Shown here piece after piece: positions 9,347 through 18,176 of a stretch of DNA of 64,000 nucleotides (positions are counted from its first letter, which is position 1; the number at the start of each line of letters is the position of its first letter). The position numbers were made by a program, and so were the translations under genes. The notes under the pieces are model-generated. The model saw nothing but the letters and a program-made list of their open reading frames with translations, searched no databases and had not been told where the DNA came from. Source of the DNA: a bacterium (GTDB taxonomy: Bacteria; Desulfobacterota; Binatia; DP-6); contig JAHCID010000001.1 of the NCBI GenBank assembly GCA_026129405.1, positions 62,001-126,000 on the forward strand, in the 5' to 3' direction.

Positions 9347-10810
9347 ATGCCCGCCTCCGGTCCCGCCGTGCTCGCGCTCGACGTCGGCACCACCGGGGTG
9401 CGCGCGCTGGTGATCGACGCGGACGGGCGCATCGAGGCCGAGGCCTACCGCGAGACGCTGCCGGCCCACCCGGGGCCGGGGCTCGTCGAGCACGATCTCG
9501 ACGCCCTCTGGGACGGGGTCACGCACGTGCTCGGGCGTGCGATCGCCGGCGTCACGCCCGGCCGCATTCGCGGCGTCGGCCTCGCGACCCAGCGCTCGAC
9601 CGCGGTCGTGTGGGAGACGGCGACGCAGCGGCCGACGCACGCCGCGATCTCGTGGCAGGACAACCGCACCGTCGCCCGCTGCGGCGAGCTGCTCGCGCAG
9701 GGGATGCTGGTGACGCCGCTCATGGCGGCGAGCAAGATCGAGTGGCTGCTCGACCGCGCCGATCCCGATCGCAGCGCCGTCCGCGCCGGACGCCTGCGCT
9801 GCGGCACGCTCGAGTCGTGGCTCGCCGCCAGGCTCACGCGCGGCGCCGTGGTCGCCACCGACGGCTCGAACGCCTCGTGCAGCGGCCTCTTCGACTTCAT
9901 CGGCGGCGCCTGGATCGACGGCATCCTGGACGCGCTGCGCATCCCGCTCGCCGCCATGCCGGACGTGGTCGACTCGAGCGTCGCGCTCGGCCCGCTCGAC
10001 CCGGCGCTGGGGCTGCCCGGCGTCCCGCTCGCCGCCATCATCGGCGACCAGCAGGCGGCGATGATGGGGCAGCTGCGCCTCGAGCCGGGCACGGTGAAGA
10101 TCTCCTACGGCACCGCGGCCATGCTCGACCTGAACGCCGGCGAGCGGCTGCTCTTCTCGTCGCGCGGCGCATATCCGCTCGTCCTGTGGCGGCGCGACGG
10201 CGTCGTCACCTACTGCCTCGAGGGCACCGCGATCACCGCGGGCGCGGCGGTGACGTGGCTGCGCGACGGCCTCGGCGTCATCGCCGACCCGGCCGAGACG
10301 GCGACGCTCGCCGCCTCGGTGCCGGACGCCGGCGGCGCCTGGGTCGTGCCCGCGTTCCAGGGGCTCGGGACGCCGCACCTCGACACCACGGCGCGCGCCG
10401 TCGTCGGCGGCCTCTCGCGCGCGACGACCAAGGCGCACGTCGTGCGCGCGCTGCTGGAAGGCATCGCCTGGCGCTGCCGCGAGGTCTACGACGCGCTCCG
10501 CGCCGACTGTCCCTTCCCGCCGCCCGAGACCCTGCGGGTCGACGGCGGCGCGGCGCGCAACGACGTCCTGCTCCAGGCGCAGGCGGACGCGCTCGGCATC
10601 CCCGTCGAGCGCGCGGCCGTCCTCGACGCCGCCGCGATGGGCGCCGGCTATCTCGCCGGCCTCGCGACCGGCGTGTGGAGCGACGCGGCCGACCTCGCGC
10701 ACGCCTGGCGTCGCGACCGCATCTTCGAGCCGCGCCTCGCCGCCGCCGAGCGCGAGGTCCGCTTCGCCGCGTGGCAGCAGCACCTGCCGGCGGCGAAGGT
10801 GCCGGCGTGA
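9347..10810 (+). CDS. FGGY-family carbohydrate kinase (glycerol kinase-like)
   Basis: A 487-residue ATP-dependent kinase of the actin-like FGGY family. The N-terminal phosphate loop reads LALDVGTTGVRAL, the substrate-domain segment ISWQDNRT corresponds to the W-Q-D-x-R of glycerol kinase, IIGDQQAAMMGQ carries the catalytic Asp, and VDGGAARNDVLLQAQAD is the adenosine motif. Overall it is closest in pattern to glycerol kinases, but FGGY substrate specificity is hard to read. The gene ends inside the start of an MmgE/PrpD gene (GTGA), suggesting the two act in one pathway. Confidence 0.8.
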   Translation: MPASGPAVLALDVGTTGVRALVIDADGRIEAEAYRETLPAHPGPGLVEHDLDALWDGVTHVLGRAIAGVTPGRIRGVGLATQRSTAVVWETATQRPTHAAISWQDNRTVARCGELLAQGMLVTPLMAASKIEWLLDRADPDRSAVRAGRLRCGTLESWLAARLTRGAVVATDGSNASCSGLFDFIGGAWIDGILDALRIPLAAMPDVVDSSVALGPLDPALGLPGVPLAAIIGDQQAAMMGQLRLEPGTVKISYGTAAMLDLNAGERLLFSSRGAYPLVLWRRDGVVTYCLEGTAITAGAAVTWLRDGLGVIADPAETATLAASVPDAGGAWVVPAFQGLGTPHLDTTARAVVGGLSRATTKAHVVRALLEGIAWRCREVYDALRADCPFPPPETLRVDGGAARNDVLLQAQADALGIPVERAAVLDAAAMGAGYLAGLATGVWSDAADLAHAWRRDRIFEPRLAAAEREVRFAAWQQHLPAAKVPA

Positions 10811-12180
10811 CCGCGGCGCAGCGGCTCGCCGCGACCTGCGTCGCCTGGCGCGACGCTACGCCGGACGCCGCCGTCGTCGCACGCACGCGCGCCTTCCTGC
10901 TCGATTGGCTCGGCGTCACGCTGGGCGGCGCGCCGGAGCCGTCGAGCGTCGCGCTGCGCCGCGGCCTCGCCCTGCTGGGCACGCCCGGCGACGCCCCGGC
11001 GTTCGGCACCTGCGAGCGCTTCGCGCCGATCCACGCCGCGCTCGCCAACGGTGCCGCCGCGCACACGCTCGAGATGGACGACACCCACCAGGCAGGCTCG
11101 ATCCACCTCGGCGCGACCATGTTCGCGGCCGCGTTCGCCGCCGCGGCGCGGCGCCCGGAGACGACGCTCGACGCCGCGCTGCGCGCCGTCGCCGCGGGCT
11201 ACGAGGTGACGGGCCGCCTCGCGATGGCGCTCGACCCCGCGGCGCACTACCGCCGCGGCTTCCATCCCACCGGCACCTGCGGCGCGTTCGGCGCCGCGGC
11301 CACGGCCGCGCTGCTGCTCGGGCAGGACGCCGACGGCGTCGCGAACGCGCTCGGCATCGCCGGCAGCCAGGCGGCGGGCTCGATGGAGTTCCTCGCCGAC
11401 GGCACCTGGACGAAGCGCTTCCACCCGGGCTGGGCCGCGCACGCCGGGCTGCACGCGGCGGCGCTCGCCGCGGCCGGGTTCCGCGCGCCGGCGACGATCC
11501 TCGAGGGCCGCTTCGGCACGCTGCACGCCTACTCCGACGCGGCCGAGGTCGCGAAGCTCGACGACGGCCCCGAGCCGGTCGTCCTGCGCACGAGCGTCAA
11601 GCCGCACGCGTGCTGCCGCTACATGCAGGCCCCGATCGACGCGGTGCTGGGTCTGCGCGCGGCACACGGGCTGCGCCCGGGCGACGTCGAGCGCATCGAG
11701 GTCGGCATCGTCGCCGCCGGCTTCCCCATCGTCTGCGAGCCGCTCGACGCGAAGCGCCGCCCGGCGACGGTGGTCGACGCCCAGTTCAGCCTGCCCTTCG
11801 GCGTCGCCGTCGCGCTGCTGCGCGGGCAGGCGTCGCCGGACGAGTTCGTACCGTCGGTCTTCGGCGACGCCACGATCACGACGCTCATGGACCGCGTCGA
11901 GCCGCGGCGCGACCCGGCACTCGACGCGGCGTACCCGCAGGTGTGGCCCGCGTGGGTCAAGGTCGTGACTCGGGCGGGCGCCGTGCATGACGCGCACGTC
12001 CGCTTCCCGCTCGGCGACCCGGAGAATTTTCCCGGCGACCCGGCACTGCTTGCCAAGTTCCGCCGGCTCGCCGCACGCGCGCTCGCGCCCGACGCGGTGG
12101 AGCGCGTCGCCGACGCCGCGACCACGCTGCGGCTCGACGCGCCGCTCGTCCGTCTCGCCGCGCTCGCCGTCGCCGGCTGA
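10807..12180 (+). CDS. MmgE/PrpD family protein
   Basis: A 457-residue protein of the MmgE/PrpD family, which includes 2-methylcitrate dehydratase, cis-aconitate decarboxylase and iminodisuccinate epimerase. Family features are clear: ALANGAAAHTLEMDDTH near residue 85, the GYEVTGRLAMAL helix, HPTGTCGAFGAAATAA, and the KPHACCRYMQ active-site segment. A GTG start overlaps the kinase stop. No prpB or prpC homologue is nearby, so methylcitrate-cycle membership is not supported; a dehydratase, isomerase or racemase acting on a hydroxy acid is possible. Confidence 0.85.
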   Translation: MTAAQRLAATCVAWRDATPDAAVVARTRAFLLDWLGVTLGGAPEPSSVALRRGLALLGTPGDAPAFGTCERFAPIHAALANGAAAHTLEMDDTHQAGSIHLGATMFAAAFAAAARRPETTLDAALRAVAAGYEVTGRLAMALDPAAHYRRGFHPTGTCGAFGAAATAALLLGQDADGVANALGIAGSQAAGSMEFLADGTWTKRFHPGWAAHAGLHAAALAAAGFRAPATILEGRFGTLHAYSDAAEVAKLDDGPEPVVLRTSVKPHACCRYMQAPIDAVLGLRAAHGLRPGDVERIEVGIVAAGFPIVCEPLDAKRRPATVVDAQFSLPFGVAVALLRGQASPDEFVPSVFGDATITTLMDRVEPRRDPALDAAYPQVWPAWVKVVTRAGAVHDAHVRFPLGDPENFPGDPALLAKFRRLAARALAPDAVERVADAATTLRLDAPLVRLAALAVAG

Positions 12181-12244
12181 CGCGGTCACGCGGCGCACGC
12201 GCGCGCCGCACGGCGGCACGGCACATCCTGCCGAGCCGCACCGC

Positions 12245-12260
12245 CTGACACATGTGACAG
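12245..12260. promoter_or_regulatory. Near-perfect 16-bp palindrome upstream of the matrixin gene
   Basis: CTGACACATGTGACAG reads as an inverted repeat, CTGnCACATGTGnCAG, with one mismatched position per arm. It lies in the short non-coding stretch between the MmgE/PrpD stop and the protease start 70 bases downstream. The symmetry and the locally lower GC content suggest an operator for a dimeric regulator, but none is identified. Confidence 0.3.
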
Positions 12261-12329
12261 CGCGAGTGGCATCCCCGTTGCTGCTCCGGCGCCTTCAGAT
12301 CGACGCGCAACGCGCCGACAGGAGATGCC

Positions 12330-14126
12330 GTGAGAAAGATCCGTCGCGCCGTCATGCTGCTCGCGTGCGTTCTCGTCGTTCCGGCGGCCCGCGCCACGAC
12401 CTTCGTGGAAACCACCGAGCGTGCGCTCGCGCGCGCCGCCGACGCCGTCGTCGCCGGCACCGTCGAGCGCATCGAGACCGTGGGCGGCCGCGACGGCGCG
12501 ATCAGCACGCTCGTCACCGTGCGGGTCGCAGCGCGCTACAAGGGCGCCACCGCGCGCGAGATCGTGCTGAAGCAGCCCGGCGGCGACCTCGGCGAGCGTG
12601 CGTTCTGGCTCGCGGGCTCGCCGCAGTTCAGGGTCGGCCAGCGCAACGTGCTCTTCCTCTCGGCCGGGCCCGACGGCACCGCCCGCACGACGGCGCTCGC
12701 GATGGGGCAGTACGTCGTCACCGACGACGCCGCGAGCGGCGAGACGATGGCGACGCGCGCGCTCCACGAGCCGGTGCTCGGCGGCTCGCGCACCCGCCGG
12801 CTGAAGCTGTCGCGGCTCGCGCGCACGATCCGGCGTGCGGTCGCGTCGGACCTCGGCAAGCCGGTGCGCCCGCTCGTCGCGGTGCCCGACGAAGCGACCG
12901 CGCCCAACCTCGAGCGCCGCACGACCGACGCCTTCACCTACCTCGACACGCCCGCCGGCCGCTGGCGCGAGCCCGACGCCGGCCTGCCGGTCACCTTCGC
13001 ATACACCGCCGGCGGCGACCCCGCCCTCGGCGAGGCGACGAGCCTCGGCGCGCTCGACGCGGCGCTCGCCGCCTGGACCAACGCCAGCGGCGCGAGCATC
13101 GTGCTCGCGCGCGGCGGCTCGACGGCGCCGGCGCCGCTGCTGTGCGACGGCCTCTCGCAGATCGTGTTCAACGATCCCTACGGCGAGATCCCGAATCCGA
13201 ACGGGTGCAGCGGCATCCTGGCGCTCGGCGGCTACTGCGTCACCGGCCGCGCGAGCGACGGCGACGTCGTCGGCGGCGTGCGCTTCCGGCGCATCTCGGA
13301 AGGCAACATCACCTTCGCCAACGGCTTCGGCGGCTGCGGCTTCTGGAACGGCACGAACCTCGCGGAGATCCTGACCCACGAGCTCGGCCACACCATCGGC
13401 ATCGGGCACGCGTCCGAGACCGACGACGAGTCGATCCCGGCCCTGAAGGACGCGACCATGTACTACCGCGCGCACTTCGACGGCCGCGGCGCGGCGTTGC
13501 GCGCGGACGACCTCGCCGCCGTGCGCGCCATCTATCCCGATCCCGACGACCCGGGATCGGGCCCGACCGACATCGACGGCGACGGCGTCCCGGACGCCGA
13601 GGACAACTGCCCCGGCGACGACCCGATCTACGGCATCGCCAACCCGTCGCAGACCGACACCGACGGCGACGGCCTGGGGGATCTCTGCGACCCCTGCCCG
13701 CTCGTGCCCACCGACGCCGACGATCCGACCTGCCAGCGGCTCGCGGTCAGCGCCTTCCAGGCGCGCTTCACGCCGCGCGGCAACCGCCTGCGCTGGAAGG
13801 GGCGCGTCGCGCTCGACCCCTCGGTGTCGCCCGCCTCGGCGCGCGTCATGCTCGTCGGCGGCGCCGGCGTCGTGATCGACACCGCCATCGCGAGCCGCGC
13901 GGCGCGTCTGCCCGGGCGGCTCGCCTATCGCGGCGGCAACGCGCGCATCCAGCTGAAGCGCGGCCGCTTCGGCGTCTACACCGTGAAGGTGACCGCGCGC
14001 GACGTGAAGCTCGACGGCTCGCCCATGCCGATCGTCAGCGCGAACCTGCAGATCGGCGCACGCACCTTCACGACCTCGCTCAGCTGTCCGCCCGCCAGCG
14101 GGCGCAAGCTGCGCTGTCGGCGGTGA
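12330..14126 (+). CDS. Secreted matrixin-like zinc metalloprotease with thrombospondin type 3 repeats
   Basis: A 598-residue exported protein. The GTG start follows an AGGAGA Shine-Dalgarno sequence and a signal peptide ends near residue 22 (ARA-TTF). Residues about 25-130 form a conserved N-terminal domain of unknown role. The catalytic domain (about 195-405) holds HELGHTIGIGH, the metzincin zinc motif, with a following Met-turn candidate in DATMYYRAH. Two Ca2+-binding thrombospondin type 3 repeats follow (DIDGDGVPDAEDNC and DTDGDGLGDLCDPC). The last about 140 residues look like a beta-sandwich. Such proteins are extracellular and calcium stabilised. The substrate is unknown. Confidence 0.8.
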   Translation: MRKIRRAVMLLACVLVVPAARATTFVETTERALARAADAVVAGTVERIETVGGRDGAISTLVTVRVAARYKGATAREIVLKQPGGDLGERAFWLAGSPQFRVGQRNVLFLSAGPDGTARTTALAMGQYVVTDDAASGETMATRALHEPVLGGSRTRRLKLSRLARTIRRAVASDLGKPVRPLVAVPDEATAPNLERRTTDAFTYLDTPAGRWREPDAGLPVTFAYTAGGDPALGEATSLGALDAALAAWTNASGASIVLARGGSTAPAPLLCDGLSQIVFNDPYGEIPNPNGCSGILALGGYCVTGRASDGDVVGGVRFRRISEGNITFANGFGGCGFWNGTNLAEILTHELGHTIGIGHASETDDESIPALKDATMYYRAHFDGRGAALRADDLAAVRAIYPDPDDPGSGPTDIDGDGVPDAEDNCPGDDPIYGIANPSQTDTDGDGLGDLCDPCPLVPTDADDPTCQRLAVSAFQARFTPRGNRLRWKGRVALDPSVSPASARVMLVGGAGVVIDTAIASRAARLPGRLAYRGGNARIQLKRGRFGVYTVKVTARDVKLDGSPMPIVSANLQIGARTFTTSLSCPPASGRKLRCRR

Positions 14127-14266
14127 GGCACCGCTCGCCGGGCGGCAGCGCGCGGCGCGTTGCCAGCCCGGGGTCGGCCCAGTAGAAGCGCGCGCATGGC
14201 CGACCTCGTGGTGCGTGCCCGCGGCCTCCGTCCTCCGGCGCTGCGGCCGATTCTCCGGCGAACCGC

Positions 14267-15001
14267 GTGAACGGCGACGATCTCCAGCGGCCCGCCGTCG
14301 AGGCCACCCCCGCACGCCGGCTCGCTGCCTGGGGCGTCCACCTCTTCACCGCGAGCGGCGCCGTCGCCGGTCTGCTGGCGCTGCTCGCCATCGCCCGCGG
14401 CGACGTCGCGGTGGCGTTCTGGTGGATGGCCTACACGCTCGTGGTCGACTCGGTCGATGGCACGATGGCCCGCGCCGTGGGCGTGAAGCAGGTCCTGCCC
14501 ACGGTCGACGGCGCCCGCCTCGACGACTGCGTCGACTACTTCACCTACGTCCTGGTGCCCGCGTTCTTCATGCTCCAGACGCAGCTCTTCCCACCCGCCG
14601 TCGCGCTCCCCGTCGCCGCCCTCGTCTGCCTCGCCAGCGGCTACGGCTTCGCCCAGACGGCGGCGAAGACGCCGGACCACTACTTCACCGGCTTCCCGTC
14701 GTACTGGAACGTCGTCGCGTTCTACCTCTGGGCGCTCGAGTGGGACGCGTGGACGAACGCCGCGATCACGACCCTGCTCGCCGTCGGCGTCTTCGTCCCG
14801 CTGCGCTACATCTACCCGTCCCGCACGACGACGCTCCGCCCGCTGACGATCGGCCTCGCCCTCTGCTGGGGCGCCGCCCTCGTCTACGCCCTGAGCCAGC
14901 TCCCGGCGAAGCACCCGACCCTCGTCCACGCGAGCCTCGCCTTCCCCACCTACTACGTCGGCCTCTCCGTCATCCTCCACCTGAGGGCCATCCGACACTG
15001 A
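14267..15001 (+). CDS. pcs: Phosphatidylcholine synthase
   Basis: A 244-residue integral membrane enzyme of the CDP-alcohol phosphatidyltransferase family. It would condense CDP-diacylglycerol with choline to give phosphatidylcholine in the inner membrane. The catalytic motif is readable as DSVDGTMARAVGV...DGARLDDCVDY, keeping the DG, AR, G and two D residues of the DGxxAR-x8-GxxxD-x3-D pattern in the spacing typical of bacterial Pcs. Seven to eight hydrophobic helices are visible. The N-terminal RRLAAWGVHLFTASGAV and central FPSYWNVVAFYL are characteristic of Pcs rather than PgsA or PssA. Confidence 0.85.
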   Translation: MNGDDLQRPAVEATPARRLAAWGVHLFTASGAVAGLLALLAIARGDVAVAFWWMAYTLVVDSVDGTMARAVGVKQVLPTVDGARLDDCVDYFTYVLVPAFFMLQTQLFPPAVALPVAALVCLASGYGFAQTAAKTPDHYFTGFPSYWNVVAFYLWALEWDAWTNAAITTLLAVGVFVPLRYIYPSRTTTLRPLTIGLALCWGAALVYALSQLPAKHPTLVHASLAFPTYYVGLSVILHLRAIRH

Positions 15002-15129
15002 CCCCGAGAGCGGCGGACACCCGAAACCCGCGAGCAGGACGACGTCCCAGCCGGGCTGCCGCGAGCACGCACGCGCACAGCGACGCGCACCCGCCCGGCA
15101 CGGGCGCGGCCGCGTCTCCGAGACCGAGC

Positions 15130-17127
15130 TCAGTTCAGCTGGAACGTCACCCGCAGCTGCAACATGTCGTGCGCCCGGAACGTTCCCGGCCCCGCCTTGC
15201 GCGACGCCTCGATGCCGACCCAGGTCGCCGTCAGCAGCACGTTGTCGTTGATGCGGTAGGTGCCGGTGGGCTGGAAGACGAAGATGCCGCTCACGTCGGC
15301 GATGAAGGTGAGGCGCGGCGAGAACTTGCCGTGGAACATGTCGGTCTGGAGCGCGAACTGGAAGAAGCCCTCGTACTGGTAGGCGTCTTCGAAGTTGCGC
15401 GGCACGGCGCGCACGCAGAGGGGGTTGTTGCGCGCGCCGGTCTTCGGCGCGCAGGCGGCAATGCGTGGGATGACTCCCGACTGGGCCTGGAGGAAATAGC
15501 CGGGCTTGGTCTGGGGGTAGCGGTAGTCCTTGCCGCCCTTCTCGCTCAGGTTGAACGAGTTGTTGAACGCCGCGGACAGGACGATCGAGCTCGAGGGGTT
15601 GATCGGCCGGAAGAAGAAGAAGCGGTCGTAGCCGATGACCCAGCGGATGTAGTCCGCCTTCTGCATGGTGTTGAAGTACTTCTTGTTGTCGTTGAGCAGC
15701 GGGCTCCGGCGGAGCGCGGCCGGGATCTGGGTGCGCGGGTTCAGCTGCCGGGTCGGGATGAACGCCGGCTCGTCGATGAAGATCTCCGCCTCGGTCCGGA
15801 TGATGCCGTTCACCGTCGGGCTGAACCACGTGCCCGCGAGGCCGATCACCGACTCCAGACGGTGCTCGAGGGTGGTCACGACCGGCGTCTTGTTGAAGCA
15901 GCGACGCCCCGCCGGCGTGCGGCCGATGCCGTTCACCCGGTTGAGACAGAGCGGCGTGCGGAAGCCGCGATTGTCGACCTGGTACCGGATCTTGTCGCCG
16001 TACAGCCGCGGCGCCGCCAGGTTCTGCAGCACCGGCACCGGCTGCTGGTTGAACGTGCGGAAGAACCAGCCCTGCACCGTGTAGTCGCGCGCGATGATGC
16101 TGGTGAGGCGCGCGCCCCAGCGCGAGTTGCCCCAGTTGTTCTTCGGCAGCTTGTCGACCACCACCGTGTGCAGCTGGGTGTTCTGGTCGGCCACCTGGCG
16201 GCGCGTCGGACCGATGACGAGGTTCCACTGCGGGTCGCCCTGGTCGGGGCCGAACGGCGTGATGCCGCCGACGAGCGGCGTCGTCGGCACCGTCGTGTCG
16301 ATCGGGCCGGGCACGAGGTAGGTGTCGAGGAACAGGCTCGACAGCCACTCCCAGTTGTCGAGCAGCTTGAACGTGCCGCGGGCCGTCCACAGCGGGATGC
16401 GGGCTTCGTCGACGTCGGTGAAGAGCCCCGGGGCGCCGTTCACCAGCTCGAACGGGTTCGAGACGTCGAGCAGCGCGATCGTGTCCGCCTCGCCCCAGGA
16501 GATCGCCTGACGGCCGATGCGGAAGAAGACGGGGCCCTTCGTATAGTCGACGTAGAGCTCGTTGATGCGGTTGCGCGAAGCGAGGATGTGACGCGGGTTC
16601 TTGTTCTCGTCCTGGAACTTCGCGCTCTCGACCCCGGGGTCGTCGCTCTGCGAGAGACGCCCGCGCAGCGAGCGGCGATTCGAGTCCCAGAGGGGATCGA
16701 GGTAGTCGTAGATGCCGTCGTAGAAGCCCCACCACGCGAAGCGGAACTTGAAGTCGTCGGGCGCGACCCACGACAGGCCCTGCACGTCGCCCATCCAGTT
16801 GAGGTACGGCGTGAGCTTGGCGTCGAACTCGGGATTGTAGAAGTTCCGGTGCTGGGCCAGCGTACCGGCGCTGTACTTGGGCGGGCAGGTGCGCGGATCG
16901 TTCTGGAAGAGGACCGGGCCGCGCTTGCCGTTCACCGTCGTGTAGACGGGCTGGCAACCCTTGCGCTCCGAGTTCTCGGTGAGGATGCCGAGCTGCGAGT
17001 AGGCGCGGACGCGGACGTCGAAGTTGCGGCCGGCGTCTAGAAAGTACGCTCTAGATTCAGCAGGGAAGAGCGTTCCGAGAAGCGTTCCGACGACGCAGCC
17101 GAGGAGCACCCGGGCCCATGTCCGCAT
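15130..17127 (-). CDS. DUF1302-like outer-membrane beta-barrel protein
   Basis: A 665-residue secreted protein with a signal peptide (about 1-26, ending ESRAYF) and then many alternating aromatic beta strands ending in the C-terminal VTFQLN, a terminal residue pattern common in outer-membrane barrels. Family features of DUF1302 are seen in NRINELYVDYTKGPVFFRIGRQ, a QAISWGEAD motif and a DNVLLTATW strand near the end. DUF1302 proteins often accompany lipid, sterol or hydrocarbon degradation and are thought to be porins or transporters; the ligand here is unknown. The ATG at 17127 was chosen for the signal peptide. Codon use and GC match the neighbours apart from an AT-richer signal-peptide region. 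Confidence 0.75.
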   Translation of the reverse strand: MRTWARVLLGCVVGTLLGTLFPAESRAYFLDAGRNFDVRVRAYSQLGILTENSERKGCQPVYTTVNGKRGPVLFQNDPRTCPPKYSAGTLAQHRNFYNPEFDAKLTPYLNWMGDVQGLSWVAPDDFKFRFAWWGFYDGIYDYLDPLWDSNRRSLRGRLSQSDDPGVESAKFQDENKNPRHILASRNRINELYVDYTKGPVFFRIGRQAISWGEADTIALLDVSNPFELVNGAPGLFTDVDEARIPLWTARGTFKLLDNWEWLSSLFLDTYLVPGPIDTTVPTTPLVGGITPFGPDQGDPQWNLVIGPTRRQVADQNTQLHTVVVDKLPKNNWGNSRWGARLTSIIARDYTVQGWFFRTFNQQPVPVLQNLAAPRLYGDKIRYQVDNRGFRTPLCLNRVNGIGRTPAGRRCFNKTPVVTTLEHRLESVIGLAGTWFSPTVNGIIRTEAEIFIDEPAFIPTRQLNPRTQIPAALRRSPLLNDNKKYFNTMQKADYIRWVIGYDRFFFFRPINPSSSIVLSAAFNNSFNLSEKGGKDYRYPQTKPGYFLQAQSGVIPRIAACAPKTGARNNPLCVRAVPRNFEDAYQYEGFFQFALQTDMFHGKFSPRLTFIADVSGIFVFQPTGTYRINDNVLLTATWVGIEASRKAGPGTFRAHDMLQLRVTFQLN

Positions 17128-17143
17128 GGCGGGCGCTATCGGG

Positions 17144-17170
17144 AAATCCCAAGCAAATGTCAAGGATTTG
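17144..17170. promoter_or_regulatory. AT-rich inverted repeats between tetR-like gene and the DUF1302 gene
   Basis: AAATCC at 17144 and GGATTT at 17164 form one inverted pair, and CAAAT at 17154 with ATTTG at 17166 forms another that overlaps it. The stretch is distinctly AT-rich for this window, sits 17 bases before the DUF1302 start on its coding side, and follows the TetR gene. An operator for that regulator is a plausible reading. Confidence 0.35.
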
Positions 17171-17182
17171 CAGGATCACGAT

Positions 17183-17761
17183 TCAACGCCGCAGCGTGTC
17201 GACGAGCGTCGCCTTGAGGTGCGCCAGCAGCTCGGCGGAGTGCTCCGGCGGCTCGTTGCGCAGAAACCCCTGCACCAGGATGCCGTGCAGCGCGCTCATC
17301 ACCAGCCCGGCGTCGAGCTGCGGCGTGACGCCGGCGCGGAACACGCCCTTCTGGCGCCCGCTCTCGATGATGTCCGCCATCAGGTTCACGTAGACGCGCT
17401 GCAGCTCGCTCATGTGCCCGACGAGATCGTCGGGATGCTTCTCGTCGCGCAGGATGAGGCTCAGAAAGAACTTCACCGAGTAGAGGTTCCGCGAGACGAA
17501 GGCGTAGTACTCGTCGATCAGCCGTTTGATCTGATCGACCTCGGACAGCCCCTCCAGCTCGTCGACGACGTTGATGAAGTACGGCTCGAGGGTGCGCTGC
17601 ACGGCGGTGCGGAAGAGCGTCTCCTTGTTCTCGAAGTGCCAGAAGATCAGCGCCTTCGAGACCTCGGCCTCCTTCGCCACCTGGGACAGCGAGGTGTTGG
17701 CGTAGCCCTGCGAGGAGAACAGCCGCTTCGCGGTCTCGAGGATCTTCTCGCGGGCGTCCAT
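17183..17761 (-). CDS. TetR/AcrR family transcriptional regulator
   Basis: A 192-residue repressor-type protein. The N-terminal helix-turn-helix is complete: ILETAKRLFSSQGYANTSL, VAKEAEVSKALIFWHF, KETLFRTAV, followed by an all-helical ligand domain. The ligand is unknown. The start at 17761 (MDAREKI) is preferred to an upstream one at 17827. The gene precedes the DUF1302 outer-membrane protein gene on the same strand with 55 bases between them, so both could be in one unit and the regulator could control it together with itself. Confidence 0.85.
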   Translation of the reverse strand: MDAREKILETAKRLFSSQGYANTSLSQVAKEAEVSKALIFWHFENKETLFRTAVQRTLEPYFINVVDELEGLSEVDQIKRLIDEYYAFVSRNLYSVKFFLSLILRDEKHPDDLVGHMSELQRVYVNLMADIIESGRQKGVFRAGVTPQLDAGLVMSALHGILVQGFLRNEPPEHSAELLAHLKATLVDTLRR

Positions 17762-17848
17762 GCTCCCCGGAATTGGGCCGGGACGCACCGTGTCGTCAAG
17801 CGCTGCATGATTGACCCCCGTCAGCACGCGGCCCTAGAATCCCCGCCG

Positions 17849-18166
17849 ATGGACGACTCCAAGGACCGCCTCGGTAAGAAGCTCCAGGAGCGCGAGAAGG
17901 CTGCGGAAGACAGCTGGATCGCGGAGCAGGAGAAGGCGAAGCTCGAGAAGCTGCGCCGGGAGCAGGCGGCCTCGTCCCATCCGGCCATCTGCCCGAAGTG
18001 CGCGGCCCCGCTGCGCTGGGTGCGCCACCACGGCGTGTGCGTCGACGAGTGCCCCAACGGCCACGGCGTATGGATCGCGACCGAGGAGATCGAGACGTTG
18101 GCGCAGCGCGAGCGCGACGGCTGGGTCGGCCGCTACTTCTTCCAGCCGAAGCTCGTCACCGACTGA
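17849..18166 (+). CDS. TFIIB-type zinc-ribbon protein
   Basis: A 105-residue protein with a charged, probably coiled-coil N-terminal half (Lys/Glu-rich, residues 1-43) and a zinc ribbon in the C-terminal half: CPKCAAPLRWVRHHGVCVDECPNGHGVW. The C-x2-C plus the later Cys residues give a four-ligand site of the zf-TFIIB/COG3809 type. Function is unknown in this group. It lies 10 bases before riboflavin synthase on the same strand and is divergent from the TetR gene. Confidence 0.75.
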   Translation: MDDSKDRLGKKLQEREKAAEDSWIAEQEKAKLEKLRREQAASSHPAICPKCAAPLRWVRHHGVCVDECPNGHGVWIATEEIETLAQRERDGWVGRYFFQPKLVTD

Positions 18167-18176
18167 GCCCGGCCCC

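Noticed and set aside
17036-17059. Two TCTAGA hexamers close together, considered as an operator
   Set aside because: They lie within the signal-peptide coding part of the DUF1302 gene, and the inverted repeats at 17144 are better placed for control.
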